This document shows, in pieces, positions 1-8,298 of a stretch of DNA of 64,000 nucleotides (within the stretch, counting starts at the first letter, position 1; each line of letters starts with the position of its first letter). Location: contig NZ_BAAAEN010000029.1 in NCBI RefSeq assembly GCF_039523035.1, positions 5,760 through 69,759 of the forward strand. Direction: 5' to 3'. Below the pieces are notes generated by a model, which worked only from the letters and a program-made list of their open reading frames with translations, did not search any database and was not told the DNA's origin. Source of the stretch: Pigmentiphaga daeguensis. Lineage in GTDB: Bacteria > Pseudomonadota > Gammaproteobacteria > Burkholderiales > Burkholderiaceae_B. The translations under genes were made by a program, and so were the position numbers.

Positions 1-1
1 C

Positions 2-499
2 CCCGGCCTGCTGCCGCGCGCCGGCCGCGACTTCATCCACGTCGGCGTAAGCGCCTTCGGCCATGACAGCCCCTGGGGCGCGCGCAAGGCTTTCGACCAG
101 GTGGTGCAGGCCGCCACCGGCATCGCCGCGCTGCACGCGCGGGACGGCAAGCCCCGGCTGTCGCCCACCCGCCTCCTGACCGACTACCTGACCGGCCAAC
201 TGGGCATACTCGGCACGCTGGCCGCGCTGCGCCAGCGGCAGCAGTCCGGCGGCAGTTGGGAGGTCCGGGTATCATTGGCGCGAGTGGCGACGTACCTGCT
301 GGCCTGGGCCGACCCATCGCACCGGGGCGACGACGCCTTCGACGCCCTGGCGCCCCAACTGGTCACCCGCCACGGCCCGTTCGGCACCACCTATCACGTA
401 GCGCCCGCCGTCGCCGGCCTGGACGACGGGACAACCCCCGGCCCCCATCCGCTGGGCAGCTCGCCCGCGGCCTGGGCGCCTTCCCCCCTTCGGCCATGA
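2..499 (+). CDS. CaiB/BaiF family CoA-transferase, 3' part only
   Basis: The reading frame is open from the window edge, so this is the C-terminal part (about 165 residues) of a larger protein; family members are usually about 400-480 residues. The stretch translating as GARKAFDQVVQAATGIA matches the family signature around the second conserved domain, and the GSWEVRVSLARVATYLL segment is typical of the C-terminal region. The family moves CoA between carboxylic acids. The TGA stop overlaps the ATG of the next gene (ATGA at 496-499), so the following LysR regulator is probably translationally coupled. Substrate unknown. Confidence 0.85.
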   Translation, partial: PGLLPRAGRDFIHVGVSAFGHDSPWGARKAFDQVVQAATGIAALHARDGKPRLSPTRLLTDYLTGQLGILGTLAALRQRQQSGGSWEVRVSLARVATYLLAWADPSHRGDDAFDALAPQLVTRHGPFGTTYHVAPAVAGLDDGTTPGPHPLGSSPAAWAPSPLRP

Positions 500-1425
500 C
501 ACTGAAACAGCTCGAAGCGTTCTACCTGGCGGCCACCAGCCCCAACTTCATGATCGCCGCCGAACGCCTGCACATCTCCGTCTCCACCCTGTCCAAGCGC
601 ATCACCGACCTCGAACACAGCCTGCGCAGCATCCTGTTCGACCGCAGCTCCCTGCGGGCCCGCCTGACCAGCGAAGGCGAACAACTGCTGCCGCACGTCG
701 AACAACTGCTCAAACAAGCCAACGTCGTCGCCGGCATGGGCCGGCAGGCCGAAATCCTGCGCGGCCGCTGCCACTTCGGTGTAGGCGAGCTAAGCGCCCT
801 GACCTGGCTGCCCACCTTCATCGCCCGCCTGCAAGCCGCCCACCCCGACCTGCAACTGGACCCCGTAGTCGAAGCCGGCAGCTCGCTCGGCAACCTCGCC
901 CGGCGCGTGGCCGAAGGCGACCTCGACTTCGCCGTCATCGCCAACCGCCCCGCCGACAACCGCATCAAGGCCGAATACCTCGGCAGCGCCGGCTTCGCCT
1001 GGGTCTGCTCCCCCGCCCTGCACCGCCAGGGCGAAGGCCGACTGCCCGCCCTGTTGCCCGACTGCGCGCTGATCTCGCTACCGCCCTCCAGCGGCACCGC
1101 CCTCATCATCGAACAATCGCTCCAGTCCATCGACGCCACCGTGGCGCGGCGCCTGCACTGCAATAGCTGGGCCGTCATCGCCCAACTGCTGATACAGGGA
1201 CTGGGCCTGGGCGTGCTGCCCGAATCCTGGGCCGATCAACTCGTCCAGGCCGGCCTGCTCGTGCGACTGCGCGGCACCCCGCCCCTGGCTGCGCTGGACT
1301 ACTTCCTGATCTCGCGCGAACGCGACCTGCGGCCCCTGGTCGGCGCCTGCCTGGACATCGCCTGCGAAGTCGTCAATTTCAAGCCCACCGACATCGGCTT
1401 CTTGCACACCGGCACGCGCGCCTGA
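496..1425 (+). CDS. LysR-family transcriptional regulator
   Basis: 309 residues, the normal LysR length. A winged HTH occupies about residues 3-62 (MTLKQLEAFYLAATS, then SVSTLSKRITDLE as recognition region), followed by a periplasmic-binding-like effector domain at about 90-300. The ATG at 496 overlaps the stop of the CoA-transferase gene. A longer upstream frame exists, but it translates coding sequence of the previous gene out of frame and has no LysR homology, so 496 is the start. It probably senses a metabolite of the acyl-CoA pathway encoded to its left; this is inference from position only. Confidence 0.93.
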   Translation: MTLKQLEAFYLAATSPNFMIAAERLHISVSTLSKRITDLEHSLRSILFDRSSLRARLTSEGEQLLPHVEQLLKQANVVAGMGRQAEILRGRCHFGVGELSALTWLPTFIARLQAAHPDLQLDPVVEAGSSLGNLARRVAEGDLDFAVIANRPADNRIKAEYLGSAGFAWVCSPALHRQGEGRLPALLPDCALISLPPSSGTALIIEQSLQSIDATVARRLHCNSWAVIAQLLIQGLGLGVLPESWADQLVQAGLLVRLRGTPPLAALDYFLISRERDLRPLVGACLDIACEVVNFKPTDIGFLHTGTRA

Positions 1426-1428
1426 ACC

Positions 1429-1932
1429 CTATTGAGGGTCCTCGTGCTTCGGCTGGCCGCGGTTGTGCGTGAGCTTGCGCAGCAGCGCCAGGATGACCAG
1501 CGCGAACAGCGTGCTGACGATGGCGGTCATCTCCCGCCCCATGCCCGCTGCGATGCCGATGGCGGCTGTCAACCAGATGCTAGCCGCCGTGGTCAGGCCG
1601 TGGATCTCGCGGCCGTTTGACTTGAGGATGGCGCCGGCGCCGAGGAAGCCGATGCCAGCGATCACGCCCTGCAGGACTCGGCTCATGTCTGCTACTTCCA
1701 TGCCGCCTTGCAGGGGGACGAGAACGAATAGTGCGGCGCCCAGGGCGACGAGCATGTGGGTGCGTAGGCCGGCTGAGGTGCCGCGTAGTTCACGTTCCAG
1801 GCCTAGGAGGCCGCCCAGGGTCATCGCGACCAGGAGGCGGACGAATACTCGGGTTAGTTCGGCTACGTCGGGGATGTCGGAGAATTCGCTGGAGGCGGTG
1901 GTCCAGATTTGGGTCCATAGGGGGGCGTCCAT
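1429..1932 (-). CDS. MgtC/SapB family membrane protein
   Basis: 167 residues, with the conserved MgtC core: GGLLGLERELRG near residue 41, RTHMLVALGA just after, and GIGFLGAGAILKS near residue 93. Four to five hydrophobic helices are predicted by eye. The C-terminal ACT-like domain of Salmonella MgtC is absent, as in the short SapB/YhiD type. MgtC proteins are inner-membrane proteins linked to Mg limitation and to modulating the F1Fo ATP synthase; the role of short forms is poorly defined. It converges with the LysR gene (3-nt gap) and its start faces the accessory island. Confidence 0.85.
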   Translation of the reverse strand: MDAPLWTQIWTTASSEFSDIPDVAELTRVFVRLLVAMTLGGLLGLERELRGTSAGLRTHMLVALGAALFVLVPLQGGMEVADMSRVLQGVIAGIGFLGAGAILKSNGREIHGLTTAASIWLTAAIGIAAGMGREMTAIVSTLFALVILALLRKLTHNRGQPKHEDPQ

Positions 1933-2152
1933 GGGTGGCCTTTTTTTATTCGGATAATCGTCAGACTACGGGCAAGCTGGTGAGATGCGCAGTCACAGAG
2001 CACTCACGCTCGTAACAAGGTGTAGACTCAGCAAGTAAAAGGCCAACATTAAGCTTGTTCTCAGATGCCTAGGCTCACAGTCATGGATATCCCCTCCTCC
2101 AGGCCAAGTCATTTAGTCAACGTCAGCTATCGGCCAAGAGCGGCCCCATAGC

Positions 2153-5100
2153 TTATTCGAAACGCTGCTCGCGCCGGCTTTGTTTTGCCGCTTCTCGTTC
2201 CCGTTCCTGTCGCACGATTTGCTCAACACGCTCGAGCTTCATGGCTGCGAGATCCCGCACTTCGGGCAAGGGGTGCTCCAGCAGCGCGGCGAAGGCCCTG
2301 GCCCGAATCTCCATGATGTCGGCCCGCGAGCCGGACCAACTCATAGGCTGGATTCCCAAAAATATCGTATTTACGATGCCCTGCTTATCCGCTGCGGCTC
2401 CCAACAAAGCCTTGATTGGCTCGCTGAGCACAACGCGTTTTGGATGCTCCAGTGGAACATCGCTTGCGTCGGCAACTGAGTATGCGCACACCGCAGTGGC
2501 CACGCGCGCGATCCGATCCTGATCACCCTGGCACCATGCGACCAGGCGAGCCACCGGGGCACTATTGAGGGACGGTGAACTACGGCTCAGGCGATCCTTG
2601 AAAAGGTGGTGGATCAATCGGCGCTCCCTGTCGCCGCCCGTGAAAACCTCGCTGAGGACGATCTCCGGGAAGTTGCTGGTCAACGTCGTGATGATGACAT
2701 CGAGATCAGAACTGTAGAAACAGAAAGCATCCACTCCGTCGCAAAGCAACTTCACGATCTCCTTGATCTCCTGTTCCGGAGCGGACGCAGACAGGCACTG
2801 ACTGACGACACGCTCAGTCCTACGAACACATCTCAGGTTGGTCTGCTCCCGCTCGCCGGACAAAAGCTTGTGAATGGCCCCGCGCCCGACCGAAAGAAGC
2901 TCTTCATTCGGCACATAACTGCTGTCCTTCCCGCCAAAGAACCGCATCTCCAGTATGTCGAGCGTGGTGTAAATGCCATCATCCCGCCCGTTTAGAACGG
3001 CGAGCAGTTCCGACAGTTCGCTGTCGGGGATGGATTCGTGCATGCGGCCATAAGCAAGCTGCCCGAACCGCCAAGTCTCGAACTCTCCGCCTCGCGCGAG
3101 CTCGAGGAGCTTCTTGATCCCCCATGAGGCAACCGTACTGGCCCCGAGCAGGTAAATGAAATACGGCTTCAGCAAGGGATGATTCAGCACGCGTTCCTGC
3201 ATCACCCTGGCTAAACCGGGGTCCATGTCATGGGCCGCATTGATAAAGCCTCGAAGCATCAACGGATTGAGCACGGCAGGCGCCTGCCGTTGCACCAGTT
3301 GCAAGAGATACTCGAAAGTGGCCATCAGGTTGGCGCTGCCCCGCGCTAGCCCAATGCCGAAGGGATACAGCGCATCGAACTTGCCTTCCCAGAGCCGGGA
3401 CCCCAATCGCTCCAAGTAGAGTGGCTCTGCTGCGGCTACCTCACCCAACGAAGCAATCTTCGTTTCGATCGCGTTGACGCCGGCGGTGCATAGCTCACCC
3501 CTGCTCTCGACGTGATCCCAGGTATTGGCCAGAACATAAGCCTCAATCTCCGAATAGGGGCCGGATGGGGCCGAAAGGCGTTCAAGTGCCTCCAGTCGGT
3601 CCCGTATTTCGGGATGAGCGGCGTCGTTGTCGAAACCAAGCGTCTGCTTGATGGCCACCCACATCTTTGGCCAACTTCCCCCGGCAGCATGGCTGCGGAC
3701 GATTTCCTCGAGTTCATCGAAGCAACCCGCGCATGCCCACAGACCACGAAAGTGTTCCGCCATCAACGAGCGCGCCCATTCGCACAGAGTCGGGTCGTCA
3801 CATGCCAACGCCGATCGCAGCAAATTCAGGAAGCCCACATACCAGTCGAGCGCTTCCGCACGCGTGCGCGGAGACCAACCGAAATCTCTTCTCCGTGCGC
3901 CGAAGTCAAACATCGAGACAGACGTCCAATGCCTTGCCTCGAACGCGGCGCGGAACAATTCGCCCGCGATTTCCCGGTGTCTATGGCTACCCGACTCGAG
4001 TAGCTTCCCGACGAAGGCGCGCCTGCGTGGCGGTGTCGCCTGCGTACCTGACAGGTGCAACGAGAACAGTTGACGCATCTGACTGACGATACTGTAGCTG
4101 TTCTCACCAGACTTCTCGCCCTCGGCAAACTTCAACATAACCGCTACGGCGCGATCGAACTTGTCATCGTCGTAAGCAAGCTGGCTCAGCAAGTGTACAA
4201 ACGAGCTGAAGTGCGGATTTTCACGAGAGGCAAATCCGGGGTCGGCTGCGGCGTCTTCAAGCAGCCGCAGGACGGTCTCCGGGAAGACCGGCGCGATGTA
4301 CTGCAACGCTGACAAGCTTTCTTCGCTGCACGATCCGATGTCATGCAGCGGCCCGCCAGGGACCACCCAACTATTCGCCAAGCGAAGCGCAGGCTCGAAA
4401 TCGTGCAGGTATCCCAACCGATGGGCGCATGAGCGGAACAGACGCCGGTTCTCGGGCTTCAGGAGTTCGGCGTTAATTTCGTCGGGAGGAATATTTTCCA
4501 GCGCCCGTTTCGCCAAACGGTTGGCAAGTGCGTGCGGAAGAATTGCTCTCCACTCGCCGCGTTGCTGCGCCAGCTGACGACGCAGCAACTCGGCCTGGCC
4601 CCGATACAGCACGCGGCGATCAAGGCCGGCGATGGTGCCCAGGATGTCAAGCTCGTCCTTGAATTCGGACGCGGATACATTGAACGAATAGACGAGCGAA
4701 AGCGCTTCGGCGCTTCCCAAGAGCTGATCGGACGCGCCCTTCCTCTGACTGAACAATCGTTGGAACAGGTCTTCGTCAGAGAACTTTATCAGCGTCTCGT
4801 CCGCTTCCACCCGGCTTGCCAAAGCAATTGCGATGCGCGCATTGCCGCCGGAAAACTCGGCGATCTTGTCCGAGTTCAACTGCCCCAGGTCCGGGTAGCG
4901 CTTCTGGACCAGCATGGAGACCGTTTTCTCGCTGCACGGCTCGAGATGGATTACCTCGGTTTCTTCGGGACGATCGTCGGAGATGTCGTACTCGATGGTC
5001 AGCAGACTGAGCCTAGCACTGCTCTCGGAAACCTGCTTCTGCAACTGCCGATGCACGTCAGGGGGACAGTTGTCGAGCACCAGGTGAACAGCGTGATCGT

Positions 5101-6034
5101 TGGCGATGAGGTATGAAACCAGTTCGGATGCCGTCGGCTCCAAGTCCTCGCCCAGATCGGCGTAGATTGCGCTGGCGGGAGACAGCGCCTCCTCGCCGAC
5201 CTCCGCCTCGAACAGCGCCTGCGCGAATCGCGTCTTGCCTACTCCCGAGAGGCCGGTGATGCGCACGGCACTGCCGGGGCGGCGAAGCCGGTGACGAGCT
5301 AGCTTGATGCCTTCGGATACGGGCATGGGATCCTTCGCGCTCGAATTCGCGTCGATCACGCAGGGGTGGTCGTCAACCATGAACGCGTCGTCCTTCCCCG
5401 GAGGGGTCGCCGCCCACCGCCCGAAAGGTTTCCATCCGGACAAGGGCCGGCCGAGGCGCGTGCGAACCCACAGCGCCACGCTTGGATGCCGCCGAAGCCA
5501 GGTCGCCAGTCGATCCAGGCCGTAGAAGTCCAGATGCAGAGACGCCTTGTTGGGCAGAAGCGCGACAGCCTCCGCCATTCCCCGCAATCGGCTCGCCAGC
5601 ATGCTATCCGAACAATCGTCCTTACCACTGACGATGATGTAGGAACCATTCCGATCGGCCAGTTCTGCGATGATCGGCCTCAGGGCCCCGTGTTCCAGCA
5701 TCTCGTCCCTGCATGCGGCCCCAGCCATCGTGTGCTTCTTGACCTGGAAGCCGCAGATCCCACGCGGAACAAAGCCGTTGCTCGACGCCAGGCCGGCATC
5801 CTCGATACGCACGTCCAACCCGCCGTCGGGCGCTTCCTGCGCGCCGCCCCACGTAACGCTCTTCGACAGCCCCCCCTGCTGGATCACCTCCGCTTCGCTC
5901 AGACGGGCGACCAGCTCACGCAGGTCGCCCGCGCCAAGCGCCGTAATATCTGTAGCATTAAGTTCGAAGAAACCCATGGCTCCCTTCCAGCACCGACCAA
6001 ACTCCCGAATTAAAGCAGGAAAGGTGGTTGGCAT
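2153..6034 (-). CDS. Avs-like STAND NTPase with N-terminal restriction-nuclease-like domain
   Basis: 1293 residues from the first ATG. A second start at 5977 (MGFFELNATD, preceded by GGAAGGGAG) looks better, because the upstream ATG has no ribosome-binding site. Domains by eye: residues about 30-205 are PD-(D/E)xK-like, with DGGLD at 70-74 and QVKK at 97-100. A P-loop NTPase follows, with Walker A GLSGVGKT at 261-268 and Walker B HLVLDN at 317-322. From about 450 to the end comes a long helical region without further motifs, resembling TPR/HEAT sensor regions. Nuclease-STAND-helical repeat is the layout of Avs antiphage sensors, in which C-terminal recognition of a phage protein triggers oligomerisation and DNA cleavage. 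Assignment to a specific Avs type is not possible by eye. Base composition is lower in G+C than in flanking genes. Confidence 0.72.
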   Translation of the reverse strand: MPTTFPALIREFGRCWKGAMGFFELNATDITALGAGDLRELVARLSEAEVIQQGGLSKSVTWGGAQEAPDGGLDVRIEDAGLASSNGFVPRGICGFQVKKHTMAGAACRDEMLEHGALRPIIAELADRNGSYIIVSGKDDCSDSMLASRLRGMAEAVALLPNKASLHLDFYGLDRLATWLRRHPSVALWVRTRLGRPLSGWKPFGRWAATPPGKDDAFMVDDHPCVIDANSSAKDPMPVSEGIKLARHRLRRPGSAVRITGLSGVGKTRFAQALFEAEVGEEALSPASAIYADLGEDLEPTASELVSYLIANDHAVHLVLDNCPPDVHRQLQKQVSESSARLSLLTIEYDISDDRPEETEVIHLEPCSEKTVSMLVQKRYPDLGQLNSDKIAEFSGGNARIAIALASRVEADETLIKFSDEDLFQRLFSQRKGASDQLLGSAEALSLVYSFNVSASEFKDELDILGTIAGLDRRVLYRGQAELLRRQLAQQRGEWRAILPHALANRLAKRALENIPPDEINAELLKPENRRLFRSCAHRLGYLHDFEPALRLANSWVVPGGPLHDIGSCSEESLSALQYIAPVFPETVLRLLEDAAADPGFASRENPHFSSFVHLLSQLAYDDDKFDRAVAVMLKFAEGEKSGENSYSIVSQMRQLFSLHLSGTQATPPRRRAFVGKLLESGSHRHREIAGELFRAAFEARHWTSVSMFDFGARRRDFGWSPRTRAEALDWYVGFLNLLRSALACDDPTLCEWARSLMAEHFRGLWACAGCFDELEEIVRSHAAGGSWPKMWVAIKQTLGFDNDAAHPEIRDRLEALERLSAPSGPYSEIEAYVLANTWDHVESRGELCTAGVNAIETKIASLGEVAAAEPLYLERLGSRLWEGKFDALYPFGIGLARGSANLMATFEYLLQLVQRQAPAVLNPLMLRGFINAAHDMDPGLARVMQERVLNHPLLKPYFIYLLGASTVASWGIKKLLELARGGEFETWRFGQLAYGRMHESIPDSELSELLAVLNGRDDGIYTTLDILEMRFFGGKDSSYVPNEELLSVGRGAIHKLLSGEREQTNLRCVRRTERVVSQCLSASAPEQEIKEIVKLLCDGVDAFCFYSSDLDVIITTLTSNFPEIVLSEVFTGGDRERRLIHHLFKDRLSRSSPSLNSAPVARLVAWCQGDQDRIARVATAVCAYSVADASDVPLEHPKRVVLSEPIKALLGAAADKQGIVNTIFLGIQPMSWSGSRADIMEIRARAFAALLEHPLPEVRDLAAMKLERVEQIVRQEREREAAKQSRREQRFE

Positions 6035-6323
6035 GACGTCACATATCGCCCGGGGTAAAACGGCCTACCCCAGGAACGCTTACCCTAGATCGATTTGTCG
6101 CGAGAGATTTGACCTAAATCTGTTCGCGTTTGGTATCCGACCAATGGCAGCGTTGGGTCGGGATCGGCCAGTGGCAGACTATCGCTAAGTACGTATTATC
6201 GATAGCTGAGTAAAGACCGCTTTCGACCCTCAACCGACATTCGACCCGACGACACCTCGACGGCGGGTACTGTGCCTAGAACCGACACTCACGCGACCAC
6301 GTTTGCGTTTTCGTTGATCGGCT
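5978..6323. other. Island intergenic region between the Avs-like gene and the HNH pseudogene
   Basis: AT-richer than the chromosome. It should carry the promoter of the minus-strand STAND gene, but no convincing -35/-10 pair stands out. It contains a loose inverted pair CTATCG ... CGATAG at about 6179-6205. It also contains segments such as GGATCGGCCAGTGGCAG (near 6160) that resemble short sequences at both island edges. If the upstream ATG at 6034 is used, the first 57 bases listed here are coding. Confidence 0.4.
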
Positions 6324-7106
6324 CTACGCGAAACCGAGAAACTGCAAGAAACCACAGAATTCGGCAAAGCCCCCAAGGAGACGCCCCGCTGCGCCAAAGT
6401 GCAGTTCTCGGGGCAATTCGGGCATAGCGCAATAGCGTTCTCAACCCTATCCTCGCCGCCGTCTTTCAACAATTGGATATGGTGAACTTCAAGATAGGGC
6501 GATCCATCTTTCCTACGAGAAAACGGAGCCGGTTGCTTGCACCGCCCGCACTGCCCGCGTGCCCGATGCAAAGCTTCAGCAACAACATCAGGGTTGCGGA
6601 CATAAGCCTCAGTCATCACCTTAATCTTTTCGGGTAGTTTCTTTGAGCGTTGCAGACGGCCCTGGCGAATATCGGGTGAATCTGTCGATGCGCTATTGCC
6701 AAAACGCTGCCTCCAGCGCGTTCAAATCACGTGGTTCGGAAAGCCGTGCGACCCATTCGTTGACCAGCTTGCGCTTCGAGGGTTGTGGGTGGCCGGTTGG
6801 CAGCCGCTCGTAGTAGTCGAGATGCTTAACGTTCGATGCCACAGCGTCAGCTAGATGAGTAGGCCTTTCCTCTTCAATCCGTTGAAGAAAGTAGCGAGTG
6901 CCGTCAATGCTCAAAGTGCGCTGGAACACTTTGCCAGCCATCATAGAGCGAAAAATCTCGATTAAATCGCCCGCTGACACCTCGTTGACGCCGTGGTTTT
7001 CATAGAGCGTTTGCACCCCTCGCGCTTTCGAGAGTTTCTAATCAAAAACGTCGCTGGCCGCATTGAATGCAGCCGCGATTTGGTCACGTGTGATTTTCTG
7101 AGCCAT
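6324..7106 (-). pseudogene. HNH endonuclease gene with one amber stop and two frameshifts
   Basis: Three fragments read as one HNH-nuclease family protein. From ATG 7106 (MAQKITRDQIAAAFNAASDV) the frame meets TAG at 7038-7040. It then continues in the same frame (KLSKARGVQTLYENHG ... SAGDLIEIFRSMMAGK ... RTLSIDGTRYFL) to a stop at 6693. The C-terminal HNH part is one frame over (RFGNSAS ... YVRNPDVVAEAL, CGRC, LEVHHIQLLKDGGED, ALCPNC). Near 6410 a missing base shifts the expected CPNCHRELHFG; the restored frame ends at 6324. The N-terminal half matches the helical domain that precedes HNH in this family. The unbroken C-terminal fragment (6230..6619) keeps Cys and HH residues but loses the final HNH histidine. 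It is likely inactive unless the lesions are sequencing errors. Confidence 0.75.
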
Positions 7107-7246
7107 CTGAATATTCAAGGACTCGGCTGGGTCGTTGTGGCATTGATCGGCCAATCCTATCACCCTGCGGATGGTTCGTAGCCAGCGAACGACCGGTATC
7201 GGATGGTGAATTGACGTGAACATCTCCTGCGGCGAAATCACACGGA

Positions 7247-8044
7247 TCAACGGCGTCGCTCAGGCCGGGTAAGCGCCGCATAGTCAAAATTCACAAAAGG
7301 ATCAGCGAGATTCCTTAGCTCCTGCCAGTCGAACTCATATCGATCATCGGCCGGCCAATCGTCCGGAAATCTTATTCGTAACGAGCCACCAATTGAGGGA
7401 TCCATGCCATCGTTTCCCTCATAGTAGTAGTCAGCACCCATAACGCCGATGCTCTTAGAACCCGGCCCATAATCCTCATCCATGAATTGTGCGGACAATA
7501 GGACGTTCAGCCCGCAATAAGCGTCGAGCAGCGCGTCAAAGGTTGCCAAGTGAAAGTTTTCATGTCGATTATGCTTGGCTTTGTTGTATGCGCGATACCA
7601 ATCAAGGCGACCGTCTTCCTCCACCCACGCAAGAAATGGTCGGCGTGTTCCTCGATTTCCCGTCCATCCTGGAATTCGAACCTGGAATGACGATAGTCTG
7701 TGTGACGTATTAACAAGCTTGTAATCGTTGATGTTGAACCGTGTGTCATTATCGCCGAATCCATTGTCCAAGAAGATCGCGGTGAAGTTCGCCTCTACCT
7801 CAATACATGCTCTGATCAGCAACTGCTGGATACGGTGAGAGTAGGTATTGAGGTTCACGTCGCTCGGCTCGACATACGAAAAAAGGTCGAGGATATCCTC
7901 CTGAAGCAGCAGGAATGCCCGAACGTAGTGGCGTGGGTCTGTCGCATATTTCGGGTGCAAGAGATACATCCATCTGCCGCCCTCTGAATAATGACCGTCA
8001 ACGAATTGACGGCACATCCGCCTAAAAGGTCTATTTGCACTCAT
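7247..8044 (-). CDS. Uncharacterised island protein, HEPN-like
   Basis: 265 residues, not recognised with certainty. The middle is helical (LLIRACIEVEANFTAIFLD, about 74-92). A conserved-looking block RAYNKAKHNRHENFHLAT begins at residue 151 and contains RHENFH, which fits the HEPN RNase motif R-phi-x3-H (R160, H161, H165). HEPN proteins are common RNases in defence and abortive-infection loci. The match rests on one motif. The start is supported by AGGA six bases before ATG 8044. It lies upstream of and parallel to the HNH remnant and the STAND gene, so the three may have formed one operon. Acidic, Tyr-rich C-terminal part (YYYEGNDGMDPS). Confidence 0.5.
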   Translation of the reverse strand: MSANRPFRRMCRQFVDGHYSEGGRWMYLLHPKYATDPRHYVRAFLLLQEDILDLFSYVEPSDVNLNTYSHRIQQLLIRACIEVEANFTAIFLDNGFGDNDTRFNINDYKLVNTSHRLSSFQVRIPGWTGNRGTRRPFLAWVEEDGRLDWYRAYNKAKHNRHENFHLATFDALLDAYCGLNVLLSAQFMDEDYGPGSKSIGVMGADYYYEGNDGMDPSIGGSLRIRFPDDWPADDRYEFDWQELRNLADPFVNFDYAALTRPERRR

Positions 8045-8298
8045 GGGGAATCCTAGTCCTGACCAGCGTCAGAAGATCATGCTGTACCGTTCGCTGCGCG
8101 GTGGTCCCAGCAAACACAGACGCCGCAAGCTAAACGGGCGCTCTTTCATCCCTCTAATTACACTTTGCGGCGAAGTTGGGCCGACGAATGGGCATTCATC
8201 CTTTACGAATGGATGGCCGCTCGCCGAGTGTAGCCGACCCTTGAACGTCCGAGCGATGCCGCGTGTGAACGGCGGCTCATGGCCGAGAGCGGTCCTTT
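8045..8298. other. Right edge of the accessory island
   Basis: No believable coding frame; open frames here are shadows. Composition rises back toward the chromosomal level across this stretch. GGCCGAGAGCGGTCC at 8281-8295 matches GGCCAAGAGCGGCCC at 2132-2146 in 13 of 15 positions, so the two sit at either end of the island as an imperfect direct repeat. No integrase or tRNA is adjacent. Confidence 0.35.

Noticed and set aside
256..495. 80-codon in-frame N-terminal extension of the LysR gene
   Set aside because: It overlaps the CoA-transferase gene in another frame, is Arg/Pro-rich shadow sequence, and the LysR fold starts exactly at MTLKQLEAF (496).
6230..6619. 129-residue stand-alone HNH protein
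   Set aside because: The family-like sequence continues upstream of its ATG (RSKKLPEKIKV) and its tail after CPNC is a frameshift product; better read as part of the pseudogene.
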